Positions 18,771 through 35,688 of a stretch of 64,000 nucleotides of DNA are shown here, piece after piece. Both the position numbers and the translations under genes were made by a program. Each line of letters starts with the position of its first letter. The first letter of the stretch is position 1. The notes under the pieces are model-generated. The model did not search any database, was not told the origin of the DNA, and saw only the letters and a program-made list of their open reading frames with translations. Location: assembly GCF_014207935.1 (NCBI RefSeq), contig NZ_JACHLL010000001.1, forward strand, positions 558,001 through 622,000, read 5' to 3'. The DNA comes from Pseudomonas fluvialis (GTDB lineage Bacteria; Pseudomonadota; Gammaproteobacteria; Pseudomonadales; Pseudomonadaceae).

Positions 18771-18778
<8 letters not shown>
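17759..18778 (-). CDS. chpB: CheB-like protein-glutamate methylesterase
   Basis: A 339-residue methylesterase predicted to demethylate the receptor PilJ, opposing PilK. The C-terminal catalytic domain shows the triad: Ser in LAASLGGP, His in YAQHID and Asp in GMGSDGSA. The N-terminal ~130 residues resemble a receiver fold but do not show a clean acidic phosphorylation site, as in the known ChpB. The ATG at 18778 overlaps the chpA stop by eight bases (ATGACTGA), implying translational coupling; the frame open upstream to 18886 lies inside chpA. Confidence 0.92.
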
Positions 18779-26389
<7,611 letters not shown>

Positions 26390-26393
<4 letters not shown>

Positions 26394-27274
26394 AAAATCT
26401 TCCGGGTAAATGCCAGCACGCGCTCATCTGCTACCGCTTCCAGTTCGGGGTGCTGCCACTCGGCCACCTCCCCCACACCGATCACCAGCAGGCCTCCGGG
26501 AACCAGACGCTCAACCAGACGGTTGAGCAGTTCGCGGCGCCGCCAGCGGCGGAAATAGATCAACAGGTTCTGGCAAAAAATCACGTCCATATCGGACATA
26601 GGCGCCTTGGCCACGTCCAGTACATTCAGGCGAGCACAACAGACTCGCTCGGTCAGGGCGGGAACGACCTGAAAACGGCCATCTTCCCGCACTGCGAAAT
26701 AGCGTTCACACAACTCGCCGTCCAGCTGCTCCAGGCGGCGCGCTGCGTAACTGGCCTCACGCGCCTTGTTCAGGGCATTGAGGCTGATATCGGTCCCGGT
26801 CACGCCGAACTGCCCCGTCCACTCGCTGTCCTTCAACACCTCGGCGGCGCAGATAGCCATGGAGTAGGGTTCTTCACCACTGGAGCAGCCTACGCTCCAG
26901 AGCGTCCAGGGTCGCGGCACTCCTTCACGTTCGAGACGCCCCTCAAGGTACTCCCTGAGTACGTCGAAAGACGGCGGATGACGAAAGAAACGGGTTTCCT
27001 GAACGGTCAGACGATCCAGCAGGGTTGACCACTCGACAGCGCCACGCGGCCCTTCCAGCACCTGCTGGTAATACAGGCTGTAGTCGCTCAAACCGAGCTC
27101 GCGCATACGCGCGGTCAGGTTGGTCTGCAAAAAGGCACGGCGCTGCTCACTGATCACCAGGCCGGTACGCTGCTCAAGCAGCGTCTGCCAATCCTGGAAT
27201 TGTGCAGGCGTCATTTCGGCCACGGGTTGCAAGGCCCAGATGGCGCTTGGCTGCATGCCTTGGCCCTCGCTCAT
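26390..27274 (-). CDS. pilK: CheR-like protein-glutamate methyltransferase
   Basis: A 294-residue SAM-dependent methyltransferase that would methylate PilJ. CheR motifs: VQETRFFRHP, the SAM-binding WSVGCSSGEEPYS, the acidic TGTDIS and CQNLLIYF. The ATG at 27274 lacks a clear ribosome site and sits ten bases from a strong hairpin; the ATG at 27256 has GAGGG eight bases before it and is an alternative start. It overlaps chpA by four bases. Order in the operon (after pilJ, before chpA) matches P. aeruginosa. Confidence 0.92.
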
Positions 27275-27283
27275 GGTCGCTTG

Positions 27284-27307
27284 GCGGCGGCCCCTTCAGG
27301 CCGCCGC
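27284..27307 (-). other. intercistronic hairpin between pilJ and pilK
   Basis: GCGGCGGCC pairs with GGCCGCCGC over a six-base loop, in the 44-base gap between pilJ and pilK. No T-run follows, so it probably acts as an mRNA stabiliser or partial attenuator rather than a terminator. Confidence 0.5.
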
Positions 27308-27318
27308 GCCTCCGCTGA

Positions 27319-29367
27319 TCAGGCCTGTTCCGGTGCGTCGGGCAGGTTGAAGCCCGATACCGACTTACGCATCTCACTGGCCATCTTGGCCAGGTTACCA
27401 ATGCTTCGTGCGGTGGCGGTGGTACCGGCCGAGGTCTGCGAGGTGATCTCCTGGATCACGTTCATGGTGTTGGAGATGTGACCCGCCGACGACGCCTGTT
27501 GGCGGGCGGCGTTGGAGATGTTCTGAATCAAGGCCGCAAGGGTCTTGGATACCTTCTCGATCTCTTCCAGGGCCACACCCGCGTCCTGGGCCAGACGGGC
27601 ACCACGGACCACTTCGGAAGTGGTCTGTTCCATCGAGATAACCGCTTCGTTGGTGTCGGTCTGAATGGTCTTAACCAGTGCCTCGATCTGCTTGGTTGCA
27701 GCCGAGGAACGTTCTGCGAGGCGCTGTACTTCGTCCGCTACCACGGCGAAGCCGCGGCCCGCGTCACCCGCCATGGAGGCCTGGATCGCCGCGTTAAGAG
27801 CCAGAATGTTGGTCTGGTCAGCAATGTCGTTAATCAGGCTAACGATGTCACCGATCTCCTGGGACGATTCACCCAGTCGCTTGATCCGCTTGGAGGTGTC
27901 CTGGATCTGCTCACGGATGTTATCCATGCCGGTGATGGTGTTGTGCACCACCTCGTTACCCTTGTTGGCAATGGCTACCGAACGTTCCGCTACCGCGGTG
28001 GATTCGGAGGCGTTCGCCGATACTTGGTCAATCGACACGGCCATTTCGTTGATCGCCGCGGAAGCACCGGCAATTTCCTGCGCCTGGTGCTCGGAAGCCT
28101 CGGCCAGGTGCATCGCCGTGGCCTGGGTTTCCTGGGCCGCGGCCGCTACCTGTACAGCGGTCTGGTTAATCGTGGCCACCAGATCACGCAGCTGGTCGAT
28201 AGAGTAGTTGATGGAGTCGGCGATCGCACCGGTAAAGTCTTCGGTTACCGTCGCTTGTACGGTCAAGTCACCGTCGGCGAGGTCGGCGATTTCATCGAGT
28301 AGACGCAGAATCGCGGCCTGGTCACGTTCGGATTTCTCTTCACGCTCGGCCAGACGAGTACGGGTGGTCTGAACCATGACCAGACCGATCAGGATGATCG
28401 AAGCCAGTGCCAGGGCGCCCAGTACGTAACCGGCGAGGGTATTGAAGTAACGGCCACCGGCCAGGTTTTCGAAGCCGACCGCCAGGGAAGAAGCTTTGTC
28501 CAGCTGACTCTGCGACTCGGTGAAGATGGTGTTGGCTGATTCACGTACCTGGAACAGTTCCGGCGAGGTTTCCAGGATCTCGTCCACCGAGCCCGAGACG
28601 AACTCGAACAGCTCGGAAATTTCGGCCAGACGCTCCAGGGCTTCCTCGTTGGTCACCTTGGAAATCGACATGGCGGCATTGCCCTCGACCATGCCAACCA
28701 GTACGCGACCGAACAGGCTGGCGTCACGACCAAAGCTGTCGGCGGCCTGAACGGAGTCCTGGTCACCAGCCAGCACCTTGTTCACCGAGCCGAGGATACG
28801 CTCAGCCAGCAGCGACTGGCGCTGGGCTACCGAGACCTGATCGGCGGGCGCTTCGTTCTCCAGCAGGATGTCGACGACTTCTTCGTACTCGACCTGCAGC
28901 TGCGGAATGGTTTCGGCGAGGGTGGCAGCTACCTGGTGCAGCGACAGTACGGTCTGCTCACTGGCCAGAATGGCGTCGGCGTTCTGGCGCAGACCATCCC
29001 AATCCTTCTGCACGGCATCCATCTCGGCTTTCACCGCCTCAGGAGCAGCAGGCAGGCCAGTGGCTTCGTCACCCTTGGAGAGGATATTCCAGCGCTTCTC
29101 GAAGTCATTGCGCGCCTGCTTCAACAGGGCAAAAGCCTCGGATTTACCGGCCGCCGCTTCGGTGGCGTTCTTCGCGATGTTCTGCGACAGCACGCGCAGT
29201 TCGCCGGCATGGCTGATGTACTGTTTGTCGTACTCCGCCTGGGTGCCGAGATAGAAGAAGTTGGCAAACAGCAGCACGATGGAGATCACCAGGACTGCGA
29301 AGAGTCCGGCAATCAGCGTGTTACTGCGCACACCACTGAGGAGATTGCCTGCATCGAGTTTTTTCAT
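27319..29367 (-). CDS. pilJ: PilJ, methyl-accepting chemoreceptor for type IV pili
   Basis: A 682-residue membrane receptor that feeds ChpA. Order: TM1 about residues 20-40, a large periplasmic helical sensor (two PilJ-type modules, about 40-300), TM2 near 310-335, HAMP, then a long signalling coiled coil with the MCP hairpin tip around [20 protein letters not shown] and the conserved [20 protein letters not shown]. The ATG at 29367 follows AGGG by seven bases and gives the same length as P. aeruginosa PilJ; the longer frame to 29439 runs into leader. Hairpins lie on both sides of the gene. Confidence 0.96.
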   Translation of the reverse strand: MKKLDAGNLLSGVRSNTLIAGLFAVLVISIVLLFANFFYLGTQAEYDKQYISHAGELRVLSQNIAKNATEAAAGKSEAFALLKQARNDFEKRWNILSKGDEATGLPAAPEAVKAEMDAVQKDWDGLRQNADAILASEQTVLSLHQVAATLAETIPQLQVEYEEVVDILLENEAPADQVSVAQRQSLLAERILGSVNKVLAGDQDSVQAADSFGRDASLFGRVLVGMVEGNAAMSISKVTNEEALERLAEISELFEFVSGSVDEILETSPELFQVRESANTIFTESQSQLDKASSLAVGFENLAGGRYFNTLAGYVLGALALASIILIGLVMVQTTRTRLAEREEKSERDQAAILRLLDEIADLADGDLTVQATVTEDFTGAIADSINYSIDQLRDLVATINQTAVQVAAAAQETQATAMHLAEASEHQAQEIAGASAAINEMAVSIDQVSANASESTAVAERSVAIANKGNEVVHNTITGMDNIREQIQDTSKRIKRLGESSQEIGDIVSLINDIADQTNILALNAAIQASMAGDAGRGFAVVADEVQRLAERSSAATKQIEALVKTIQTDTNEAVISMEQTTSEVVRGARLAQDAGVALEEIEKVSKTLAALIQNISNAARQQASSAGHISNTMNVIQEITSQTSAGTTATARSIGNLAKMASEMRKSVSGFNLPDAPEQA

Positions 29368-29471
29368 TATCTGGCCCTCGCCTGGACCTACCACTTTGGG
29401 GTTCCACGTAACGCCAACGAGCCGGAAAACCCGACCCAACCTGTAAAATCTTGCGCCCTACAGACGCCAAA

Positions 29472-29494
29472 AGCCCGACTGAGACAGCCGGGCT
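29472..29494 (-). terminator. terminator-like hairpin between pilI and pilJ
   Basis: A ten-base-pair stem (one G-U) with a three-base loop begins at the pilI stop codon on the minus strand and is followed by TTTT. It lies inside the operon, so it is more likely a partial terminator or processing site than a full stop. About 100 bases then separate it from the pilJ start, room for a separate pilJ promoter. Confidence 0.45.
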
Positions 29495-30029
29495 AAACCG
29501 CAATATCGAGAAAACCCTGGTGCCTGGCCAACGCATGCGGACTGAACACCAGCCAGGGCTGCTCACGCTGAAACTGTCCCTGCACGAACGGCAGGATGCT
29601 CGCCTCCAGCGGCGGCAACTGTTCGGTGAACGAATCCACATTGAAGTGCTGCATACCGAATACTTCGTCGACCACCAAGCCCGAGAACACTTCCTGATGC
29701 TCGACGACCAGAACGCGCCGCTGCTTGCGCAGTGGCGACAGCTCGCCGCCGAAAAAGCCGCACAGGTCCATGATCGGCAACAGACGACCACGCACGTTGG
29801 CCACACCCTTGACCCAGATCTTCACGCCGGGCAGCAAGGTGTAACGCGGCTCATGCAGGACTTCGGTCACTTCCCCCATCGGCGCGACAAACAATCGCCC
29901 GCCCATGCGGAAGCCGATACCACTCCAGGTCTGCACGGTTTCCTGCTGCGACGGCAAGCCGGCAGCCAGGACGCGACAGCGCTGGTCGATATCACAGAGA
30001 AGCTGGAAGGGAGTCTGAGCGTCCGACAT
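29493..30029 (-). CDS. pilI: PilI, CheW-like adaptor
   Basis: A 178-residue CheW-domain protein linking the receptor PilJ to the kinase ChpA. Typical CheW segments: GIGFRMGGRLFVAPMGEVTEV (abridged), VKGVANVRGRLLPIMDL and the C-terminal FSGLVVDEVFGMQHF. Length and position match P. aeruginosa PilI. AAGG lies five bases before the ATG. It is 43 bases downstream of pilH. Confidence 0.95.
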   Translation of the reverse strand: MSDAQTPFQLLCDIDQRCRVLAAGLPSQQETVQTWSGIGFRMGGRLFVAPMGEVTEVLHEPRYTLLPGVKIWVKGVANVRGRLLPIMDLCGFFGGELSPLRKQRRVLVVEHQEVFSGLVVDEVFGMQHFNVDSFTEQLPPLEASILPFVQGQFQREQPWLVFSPHALARHQGFLDIAV

Positions 30030-30072
30030 GCCGGCCTTATTCTTCTAGTTATGCACAGACCGCAGAACAGGC

Positions 30073-30435
30073 TTAGGCCAGAACTGCGCTCAGGGTTTTC
30101 AGCAGGGTATCTTCGTCCACCGGCTTGGTCAGGTAGTCACGCGCGCCCTGGCGCTTACCCCAAACCTTGTCGGTTTCCTGGTCCTTGGTGGTAACGATGA
30201 TCACCGGAATATGGCTGGTTTCCGGGTCCTTGGTCAGCTGACGGGTAGCCTGAAAGCCATTGAGGCCCGGCATAACGATGTCCATCAGTACCGCATCAGG
30301 CTTTTCCTGACGAGCCAGAGCAACGCCATCGGCGCCATTTTCCGCCTTCAGCACCTGATGACCATGCTTTTCGAGCATGGCCGTCAACTTGTACATCTCG
30401 GTCGGTGAGTCATCAACAATCAGAATTCGAGCCAT
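30073..30435 (-). CDS. pilH: PilH, single-domain response regulator
   Basis: A 120-residue receiver protein phosphorylated by ChpA. The acidic pocket Asp8/Asp9, phospho-acceptor Asp52 (VLMDIVMPG), Thr in VTTKD and Lys of LTKPV are all present. In P. aeruginosa PilH promotes pilus retraction or acts as a phosphate sink limiting PilG. Start ATG 30435 follows GGGAG and gives the known N-terminus MARILIVDD; an upstream in-frame codon at 30462 has no support. Confidence 0.95.
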   Translation of the reverse strand: MARILIVDDSPTEMYKLTAMLEKHGHQVLKAENGADGVALARQEKPDAVLMDIVMPGLNGFQATRQLTKDPETSHIPVIIVTTKDQETDKVWGKRQGARDYLTKPVDEDTLLKTLSAVLA

Positions 30436-30479
30436 GGGGTCTCCCATCTGGAAAAGGCACAACGGCCGGAGCCGTACTA

Positions 30480-30887
30480 CTAGGAGGCTTGCTCCACCGG
30501 GGTGAAATCAGGAACGTGGGCCTTGATCGCACCGAGCAACTCTTCCTTGCTGAAAGGTTTGGTCAGGTACTGATCAGAGCCGACGATGCGGCCTTTCGCC
30601 TTATCGAACAAGCCATCCTTTGAGGACAGCATGATAACCGGCGTTGATTTGAAGGCACTGTTGTTCTTGATCAGGGCGCAGGTCTGATAACCATCCAGAC
30701 GCGGCATCATGATATCGACAAAAATGATGCTCGGATGGGAATCGGCAATCTTGGCCAAGGCGTCAAAGCCGTCGACCGCTGTAATGACATCGCAACCCAC
30801 TTTCTTCAGCAAGGTTTCCGCGGTACGACGAATCGTCTTCGAATCGTCGATCACCATGACCTTCAAACCTTCGGAATGCTGTTCCAT
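30480..30887 (-). CDS. pilG: PilG, single-domain response regulator
   Basis: A 135-residue receiver protein; Asp14/Asp15, phospho-acceptor Asp58 (FVDIMMPRLDG), Ser of LSSKD and Lys of LTKPF are visible. In P. aeruginosa PilG drives pilus extension and, through FimV/FimL, activates the adenylate cyclase CyaB. It is the first gene of the minus-strand Pil-Chp operon. The promoter should lie in the 241-base spacer to gshB (30888-31128), which is AT-richer and holds a CAAGG-TTTTTT-CCTTG symmetry at 31029-31044; I could not fix a clear -35/-10. Confidence 0.96.
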   Translation of the reverse strand: MEQHSEGLKVMVIDDSKTIRRTAETLLKKVGCDVITAVDGFDALAKIADSHPSIIFVDIMMPRLDGYQTCALIKNNSAFKSTPVIMLSSKDGLFDKAKGRIVGSDQYLTKPFSKEELLGAIKAHVPDFTPVEQAS

Positions 30888-31128
30888 GTTCGCCCTACCA
30901 TCGCCTCGGTGAGTCGTTATTCTTGCGTTATATCAGTGCGCTAAAGGCCCTGCCACCGACGGGCTGCGAGCCAATCGTCCAGTCTTTTTAGCACACTCTC
31001 TAAATGCAATCTATAAGCCCCCGGCCCACAAGGTTTTTTCCTTGACCGGAGAGCTACCCAGCGCCAACCTGAGCGCCTTTCACATCATTTGCCTGGCCAT
31101 TCAGCGCCAGTTTCAAGCAGGAGCCGCC

Positions 31129-32091
31129 ATGTCAATTCGCCTGGGCATCGTGATGGACCCCATCGCCAGCATCAGCTTCAAGAAGGACAGCTCACTGGCC
31201 ATGCTGCTGGCCGCCCAGGCCCGCGGCTGGCAGCTGTTCTACATGGAACAGCAGGATCTCTACCAGGGCGCCGGCCAGGCCCGCGCACGCCTGCGTCCGC
31301 TGCAGGTATTCGATGATGCCGCACGCTGGTTTGAACTCGGCGCAGAAGTCGACCAACCGCTGCAGGATCTGGATGTGATCCTGATGCGCAAGGACCCGCC
31401 CTTCGACAACGAGTTCATCTATTCCACCTACCTGCTGGAACAGGCCGAGCAAGCCGGCTGCCTCGTGGTCAATCGCCCGCAGAGCCTGCGCGACTGCAAC
31501 GAGAAGATGTTCGCCACCCTGTTCCCGCAGCTGACGCCGCCGACCCTGGTCAGCCGCCGCGCCGACATTCTGCGCGAGTTTGCCAGCGAGCAGCGTGACA
31601 TCATTCTCAAACCCCTGGACGGCATGGGCGGCTCCTCGATCTTCCGCCATCGCGAGGGCGACCCGAACCTCTCGGTGATTCTCGAAACCCTGACCAACCA
31701 CGGCCGCCAGCAGATCATGGCGCAGCGCTACCTGCCGGCCATCATCGACGGCGACAAGCGCATTCTGATGATCGACGGCGAGCCGGTCCCCTACTGCCTG
31801 GCACGCATCCCGGCGCAAGGCGAGACGCGCGGCAACCTGGCCGCCGGCGGCCGTGGCGAGGCCCGCCCACTGACCGAACGTGACCTGGAAATCGCCCGCA
31901 CCGTGGGCCCGGAGCTGCGCAAGCGCGGCCTGCTGTTCGTCGGCCTCGACGTGATCGGCGAGCACCTGACCGAAATCAACGTGACCAGCCCGACCTGCAT
32001 CCGCGAGATCGACAAGGCCTTCGATACCCGCATCGGCGAGCGCCTGATGGATGTCATCGCCGCCAAGCTGGCAGCGCGGACCACTTCATAG
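31129..32091 (+). CDS. gshB: glutathione synthetase
   Basis: A 320-residue ATP-grasp enzyme joining gamma-glutamylcysteine and glycine to make glutathione in the cytoplasm. Visible: N-terminal IRLGIVMDPIASI, MRKDPPFDNEFIYSTYLLE, the ATP-grasp LKPLDGMGGSSIFR and the C-terminal NVTSPTCIREID. Normal length. The ATG at 31129 is preceded by AGGAG; the open frame back to 31042 is leader. Divergent from pilG, and followed by tonB3 after 54 bases. Confidence 0.96.
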   Translation: MSIRLGIVMDPIASISFKKDSSLAMLLAAQARGWQLFYMEQQDLYQGAGQARARLRPLQVFDDAARWFELGAEVDQPLQDLDVILMRKDPPFDNEFIYSTYLLEQAEQAGCLVVNRPQSLRDCNEKMFATLFPQLTPPTLVSRRADILREFASEQRDIILKPLDGMGGSSIFRHREGDPNLSVILETLTNHGRQQIMAQRYLPAIIDGDKRILMIDGEPVPYCLARIPAQGETRGNLAAGGRGEARPLTERDLEIARTVGPELRKRGLLFVGLDVIGEHLTEINVTSPTCIREIDKAFDTRIGERLMDVIAAKLAARTTS

Positions 32092-32145
32092 ACTTTTCTC
32101 CGCCTGCTCGGCAGACTGCGCCCATTCGTTTTTGAAGCCAATGCA

Positions 32146-33036
32146 ATGACTGCCGCCACCCCACTATCACTCCCCAGCAGCACGGTCCGCCCCGCGGACC
32201 GTCTCGGCTTCACCCTGCTGATCGCGGCGGTCCTGCACGTTGCACTGATTCTCGGCGTGAGTTTCACACTGCCGGGGCCCAGCCTGCTGAGCAAATCCCT
32301 GGAAATCACCCTGGCCACCTTTAAGAGCGAGGAAAAGCCCAAGGAGGCCGACTTCCTCGCCCAGGACAACCAGCAGGGCAGCGGCACCCTGGAGCACAAG
32401 GCTGCGCCCAAGACCACCGAGCAGGCCCTGTTTCAGGACACCGAGGTGAAAAAGGTCACCCCGCCGGCCGCGCCCCCCAAGGCCAGTCGCGAAGTCGCCC
32501 CCAAAGCCGCACTGGCCACCCGCACGCCACAGCCACAGAAGACCCCGGTCAAGCGCGAAGAACAGCAGCCAGAGCCGGACACCCGCCAGGCGCCGACCTT
32601 CGATCTGTCCCAGCTGTCTTCGGAAATCGCCAGCCTGGAAGCCCAGCTGGCCGATGAGCGCCAGGCCTACGCCAAGCGCCCGAAGATCCACCGCCTCAAC
32701 GCCGCCTCGACCATGCGCGACAAGGGCGCCTGGTACAAGGAAGAGTGGCGCAAGAAGATCGAGCGTATCGGCAACCTGAACTACCCGGACGAGGCGCGAC
32801 GCAAGCAAATCCACGGCTCGTTGCGCCTGCTGGTGTCGATCAACCGCGATGGCACCCTGTACGAGGTGCAACTGCTGGAGTCCTCCGGCCATCAGGTGCT
32901 CGACCAGGGCGCCATGCGCATCGTGCGTCTGGCCGCGCCCTTTGCCCCCTTCACCGGCGACCTCGCCGACATCGACCGCCTGGAGATCATCCGCACCTGG
33001 CGCTTCGAGCGTGGCGACCGCCTCTCCAGCCAGTAA
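32146..33036 (+). CDS. tonB3: energy transducer TonB (TonB3-type)
   Basis: A 296-residue inner-membrane anchored protein: TM helix near residues 20-40, a long periplasmic Pro/Lys/Glu-rich spacer, a short coiled coil around 160-190 and the TonB C-terminal domain from about 210 (NYPDEARRKQIHGSLRLLVS, ESSGHQVLDQGAMRIV). In P. aeruginosa the gene in this place, tonB3, is needed for normal twitching motility and pilus assembly, which fits its closeness to the pil-chp operon. It lacks nearby exbB/exbD. Confidence 0.88.
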   Translation: MTAATPLSLPSSTVRPADRLGFTLLIAAVLHVALILGVSFTLPGPSLLSKSLEITLATFKSEEKPKEADFLAQDNQQGSGTLEHKAAPKTTEQALFQDTEVKKVTPPAAPPKASREVAPKAALATRTPQPQKTPVKREEQQPEPDTRQAPTFDLSQLSSEIASLEAQLADERQAYAKRPKIHRLNAASTMRDKGAWYKEEWRKKIERIGNLNYPDEARRKQIHGSLRLLVSINRDGTLYEVQLLESSGHQVLDQGAMRIVRLAAPFAPFTGDLADIDRLEIIRTWRFERGDRLSSQ

Positions 33037-33083
33037 TGCGCCCGGCGCTTGATGCGCATCGACGCACGACGGAAACTAGCCGC

Positions 33084-33653
33084 ATGAAAAATGCCCAGCA
33101 AAGCTTCCTCAAGCACCATTTCCTGATTGCCATGCCGCACATGGCCGACCCTCATTTCGCCCAGACCGTTACCTACCTGGTCGAGCACAATGAGGAAGGC
33201 GCCATGGGCCTGGTGATCAACCGTCCCAGCGGCCTGCACCTCACGGACATCCTAGAACAGCTGCGCCCGGATCAGCCCTGCGCCGAGCGTTGCCAGCAGC
33301 AGCCGGTCTTCAGCGGCGGCCCGGTGCAGACCGAGCGCGGCTTTGTCCTGCACCCGACCGGCCACAGTTATCAGGCAACCCTGGAGCTGGGCGAGCTGGC
33401 GCTATCCACCTCACAGGACGTGCTGTTCGCCATGGGTGATGGCGGCGGCCCGGAGAAATCCCTGATTTGTCTCGGCTATGCCGGCTGGGAAGCCGGCCAG
33501 CTGGAGGCCGAACTGGTCGACAATGCCTGGCTCAGCTGCCCGGCTGACAGCCGCATCCTCTTCGACATCCCCGCCGAGGAGCGCCTGAGCGCTGCCGCCG
33601 CCAGCCTGGGCATCAACCTCGGCCTGCTCACCGCCCAGGCCGGGCACGCATGA
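33084..33653 (+). CDS. algH: YqgE/AlgH family protein
   Basis: A 189-residue protein of the UPF0301 family: LKHHFLIAMPHMADPHF at the N-terminus, GAMGLVINRP, VFSGGPVQTERGFVLH and GYAGWEAGQLE. In Pseudomonas the gene has been called algH from an alginate regulation phenotype; the biochemical function is not established. The ATG at 33084 is chosen for family N-terminus. Its stop overlaps the ruvX start by four bases (ATGA), a coupling conserved in many gamma-proteobacteria. Confidence 0.92.
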   Translation: MKNAQQSFLKHHFLIAMPHMADPHFAQTVTYLVEHNEEGAMGLVINRPSGLHLTDILEQLRPDQPCAERCQQQPVFSGGPVQTERGFVLHPTGHSYQATLELGELALSTSQDVLFAMGDGGGPEKSLICLGYAGWEAGQLEAELVDNAWLSCPADSRILFDIPAEERLSAAAASLGINLGLLTAQAGHA

Positions 33654-34078
33654 GCGCGCCACGCCTGCTGCTCGGCTTCGATTACGGCACCAAGCAGATC
33701 GGCGTCGCCGTCGGCCAGGCCATCACCGGCCAGGCCCGCGAACTGTGTGTGCTCAAGGCACAGAACGGCGTCCCGGACTGGAACAAGGTCGAAGCCCTGA
33801 TCAAGGAATGGCAGCCGGACGCCATCGTCGTCGGCCTGCCACTGAACATGGATGGCACGCCCAGCGAGATGAGCGAACGCGCCGAGAAATTCGCCCGCCG
33901 CCTGCACGGCCGCTACCAGCTGCCGGTCCATACACATGACGAACGCCTGACCACCTTCGAGGCCAAAGGCCAACGCCTGGCCCAGGGCCAGCGCGGCGGC
34001 TACCGGGACAACCCGGTGGACGCCCTGGCCGCCGCCCTGCTGCTGGAAGGCTGGCTCGAACAGCACCCCAACACCTGA
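33650..34078 (+). CDS. ruvX: RuvX/YqgF, pre-16S rRNA nuclease-like protein
   Basis: A 142-residue RNase H-fold protein implicated in maturation of the 16S rRNA 5' end. Motifs: [15 protein letters not shown] with the first catalytic Asp, [16 protein letters not shown], the HDERLTT segment and the C-terminal Asp in DNPVDALAA. Normal length. It overlaps yqgE by four bases and is 17 bases before pyrR. Confidence 0.94.
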   Translation: MSAPRLLLGFDYGTKQIGVAVGQAITGQARELCVLKAQNGVPDWNKVEALIKEWQPDAIVVGLPLNMDGTPSEMSERAEKFARRLHGRYQLPVHTHDERLTTFEAKGQRLAQGQRGGYRDNPVDALAAALLLEGWLEQHPNT

Positions 34079-34095
34079 AATCCTCCGGAGACGCC

Positions 34096-34614
34096 ATGAT
34101 TCTGCCCAGCCCCGCCGATCTGCTGCCCGCCATGGCCCGCGAGCTGAAAGCCCACCTGGCCCGGCATGACATCGCCGCCGCCCGCTTCATCGGCATCCGC
34201 ACCGGCGGTGTCTGGGTCGCCCAGGCCCTGCTCGCCGAACTGGGCCGCCAGGAAGAACTCGGCACTCTGGACGTGTCCTTCTACCGCGACGACTTCACCC
34301 GCAGCGGCCTGCACCCGCAAGTCCGCCCGTCGGAACTGCCCTTCGAGATCGATAGCCAGCATCTGGTGCTGATCGACGACGTACTGATGAGCGGCCGCAC
34401 CATTCGCGCCGCCCTCAATGAACTGTTCGATTACGGCCGCCCGGCCAGCGTCACCCTGGTCTGCCTGCTCGACTTGGATGCACGCGAGCTGCCAATTCGC
34501 CCCGATGTTGTCGGCACCACCCTGTTCCTGCCGGCCGGCCAGCGGGTAAAATTGACCGGCCCGGCACCGCTGACCCTAGAACTCAGGTGCCTCGATACCC
34601 AGGCCCAGCAGTAA
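34096..34614 (+). CDS. pyrR: PyrR, pyrimidine regulatory protein / uracil phosphoribosyltransferase
   Basis: A 172-residue type I phosphoribosyltransferase-fold protein. Visible: [29 protein letters not shown], the PRPP-binding loop [17 protein letters not shown], and [16 protein letters not shown]. In Bacillus PyrR attenuates pyr operons; in Pseudomonas it lies before pyrB and is described as a regulator of pyrimidine genes. The 72-base gap to pyrB shows no clear anti-terminator structure by eye. Confidence 0.94.
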   Translation: MILPSPADLLPAMARELKAHLARHDIAAARFIGIRTGGVWVAQALLAELGRQEELGTLDVSFYRDDFTRSGLHPQVRPSELPFEIDSQHLVLIDDVLMSGRTIRAALNELFDYGRPASVTLVCLLDLDARELPIRPDVVGTTLFLPAGQRVKLTGPAPLTLELRCLDTQAQQ

Positions 34615-34686
34615 AGCGATCCGTGCCTGCCCTGCCCAGGCAGTCAGGCATCGCCCCTTGTTCCGCCGCCAACCGAGAATTCCGCG

Positions 34687-35688
34687 ATGACGCCGACCGA
34701 CGCCAAGCGCCCGCTGCAGCTCAACGATCAGGGCCAGCTGCGCCACTTCCTCTCCCTCGACGGCCTGCCGCGCGAACTGCTCAGCGAGCTGCTGGAGACT
34801 GCCGATTCCTTCCTTGAAGTCGGCGCCCGCGCCGTCAAGAAGGTGCCGCTGCTGCGCGGCAAGACGGTGTGCAACGTGTTCTTCGAGAACTCCACCCGTA
34901 CCCGCACCACCTTCGAGCTGGCAGCTCAGCGACTGTCGGCCGACGTGATCACCCTCAACGTGTCGACCAGTTCGACCAGCAAGGGCGAAACCCTGTTCGA
35001 CACCCTGCGCAACCTGGAAGCCATGGCCGCTGACATGTTCGTGGTGCGCCATGCCGACTCCGGCGCCGCCCACTTCATCGCCGAGCACGTATGCCCGAAT
35101 GTCGCGGTCATCAACGGCGGCGACGGCCGTCACGGCCATCCGACCCAGGGCATGCTCGACATGCTCACCATCAAACGCCACAAGGGCGGCTTCGAGAATC
35201 TCTCCGTCGCGATCGTCGGCGACATCCTGCACTCGCGCGTGGCGCGCTCGGACATGCTCGCGCTGAAAACCCTCGGCTGCCCGGACATCCGCGTGATCGC
35301 GCCGAAGACCCTGCTGCCGGTGGGTATCGAGCAGTACGGCGTGCGCGTCTTCCACAACCTCGCCGAAGGCCTCAAGGACGTCGACGTGGTGATCATGCTG
35401 CGCCTGCAGAAGGAGCGCATGCAGGGCGGCCTGCTGCCCAGCGAGGGAGAGTTCTACCGTCTCTACGGCCTGACCGAGCAGCGCCTGGCTCTGGCCAAGC
35501 CGGATGCCATCGTCATGCACCCCGGCCCGATCAACCGCGGCGTGGAAATCGAATCGGCCGTGGCCGACGGCGCCCAGTCGGTGATCCTCAATCAGGTCAC
35601 CTACGGCATCGCCATCCGCATGGCCGTACTGTCCATGGCCATGAGCGGGCAGACCGCGCAAAGACAAGCCGAGCAGGAGAACGCCTAA
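34687..35688 (+). CDS. pyrB: aspartate carbamoyltransferase catalytic subunit
   Basis: A 333-residue enzyme condensing carbamoyl phosphate and aspartate, the first committed step of pyrimidine synthesis. The carbamoyl-phosphate motif [20 protein letters not shown], and [12 protein letters not shown] are present. It has the N-terminal extension typical of Pseudomonas ATCase, which is a dodecamer with the inactive dihydroorotase-like pyrC' product. The pyrC' GTG directly follows the pyrB TAA. Confidence 0.96.
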   Translation: MTPTDAKRPLQLNDQGQLRHFLSLDGLPRELLSELLETADSFLEVGARAVKKVPLLRGKTVCNVFFENSTRTRTTFELAAQRLSADVITLNVSTSSTSKGETLFDTLRNLEAMAADMFVVRHADSGAAHFIAEHVCPNVAVINGGDGRHGHPTQGMLDMLTIKRHKGGFENLSVAIVGDILHSRVARSDMLALKTLGCPDIRVIAPKTLLPVGIEQYGVRVFHNLAEGLKDVDVVIMLRLQKERMQGGLLPSEGEFYRLYGLTEQRLALAKPDAIVMHPGPINRGVEIESAVADGAQSVILNQVTYGIAIRMAVLSMAMSGQTAQRQAEQENA

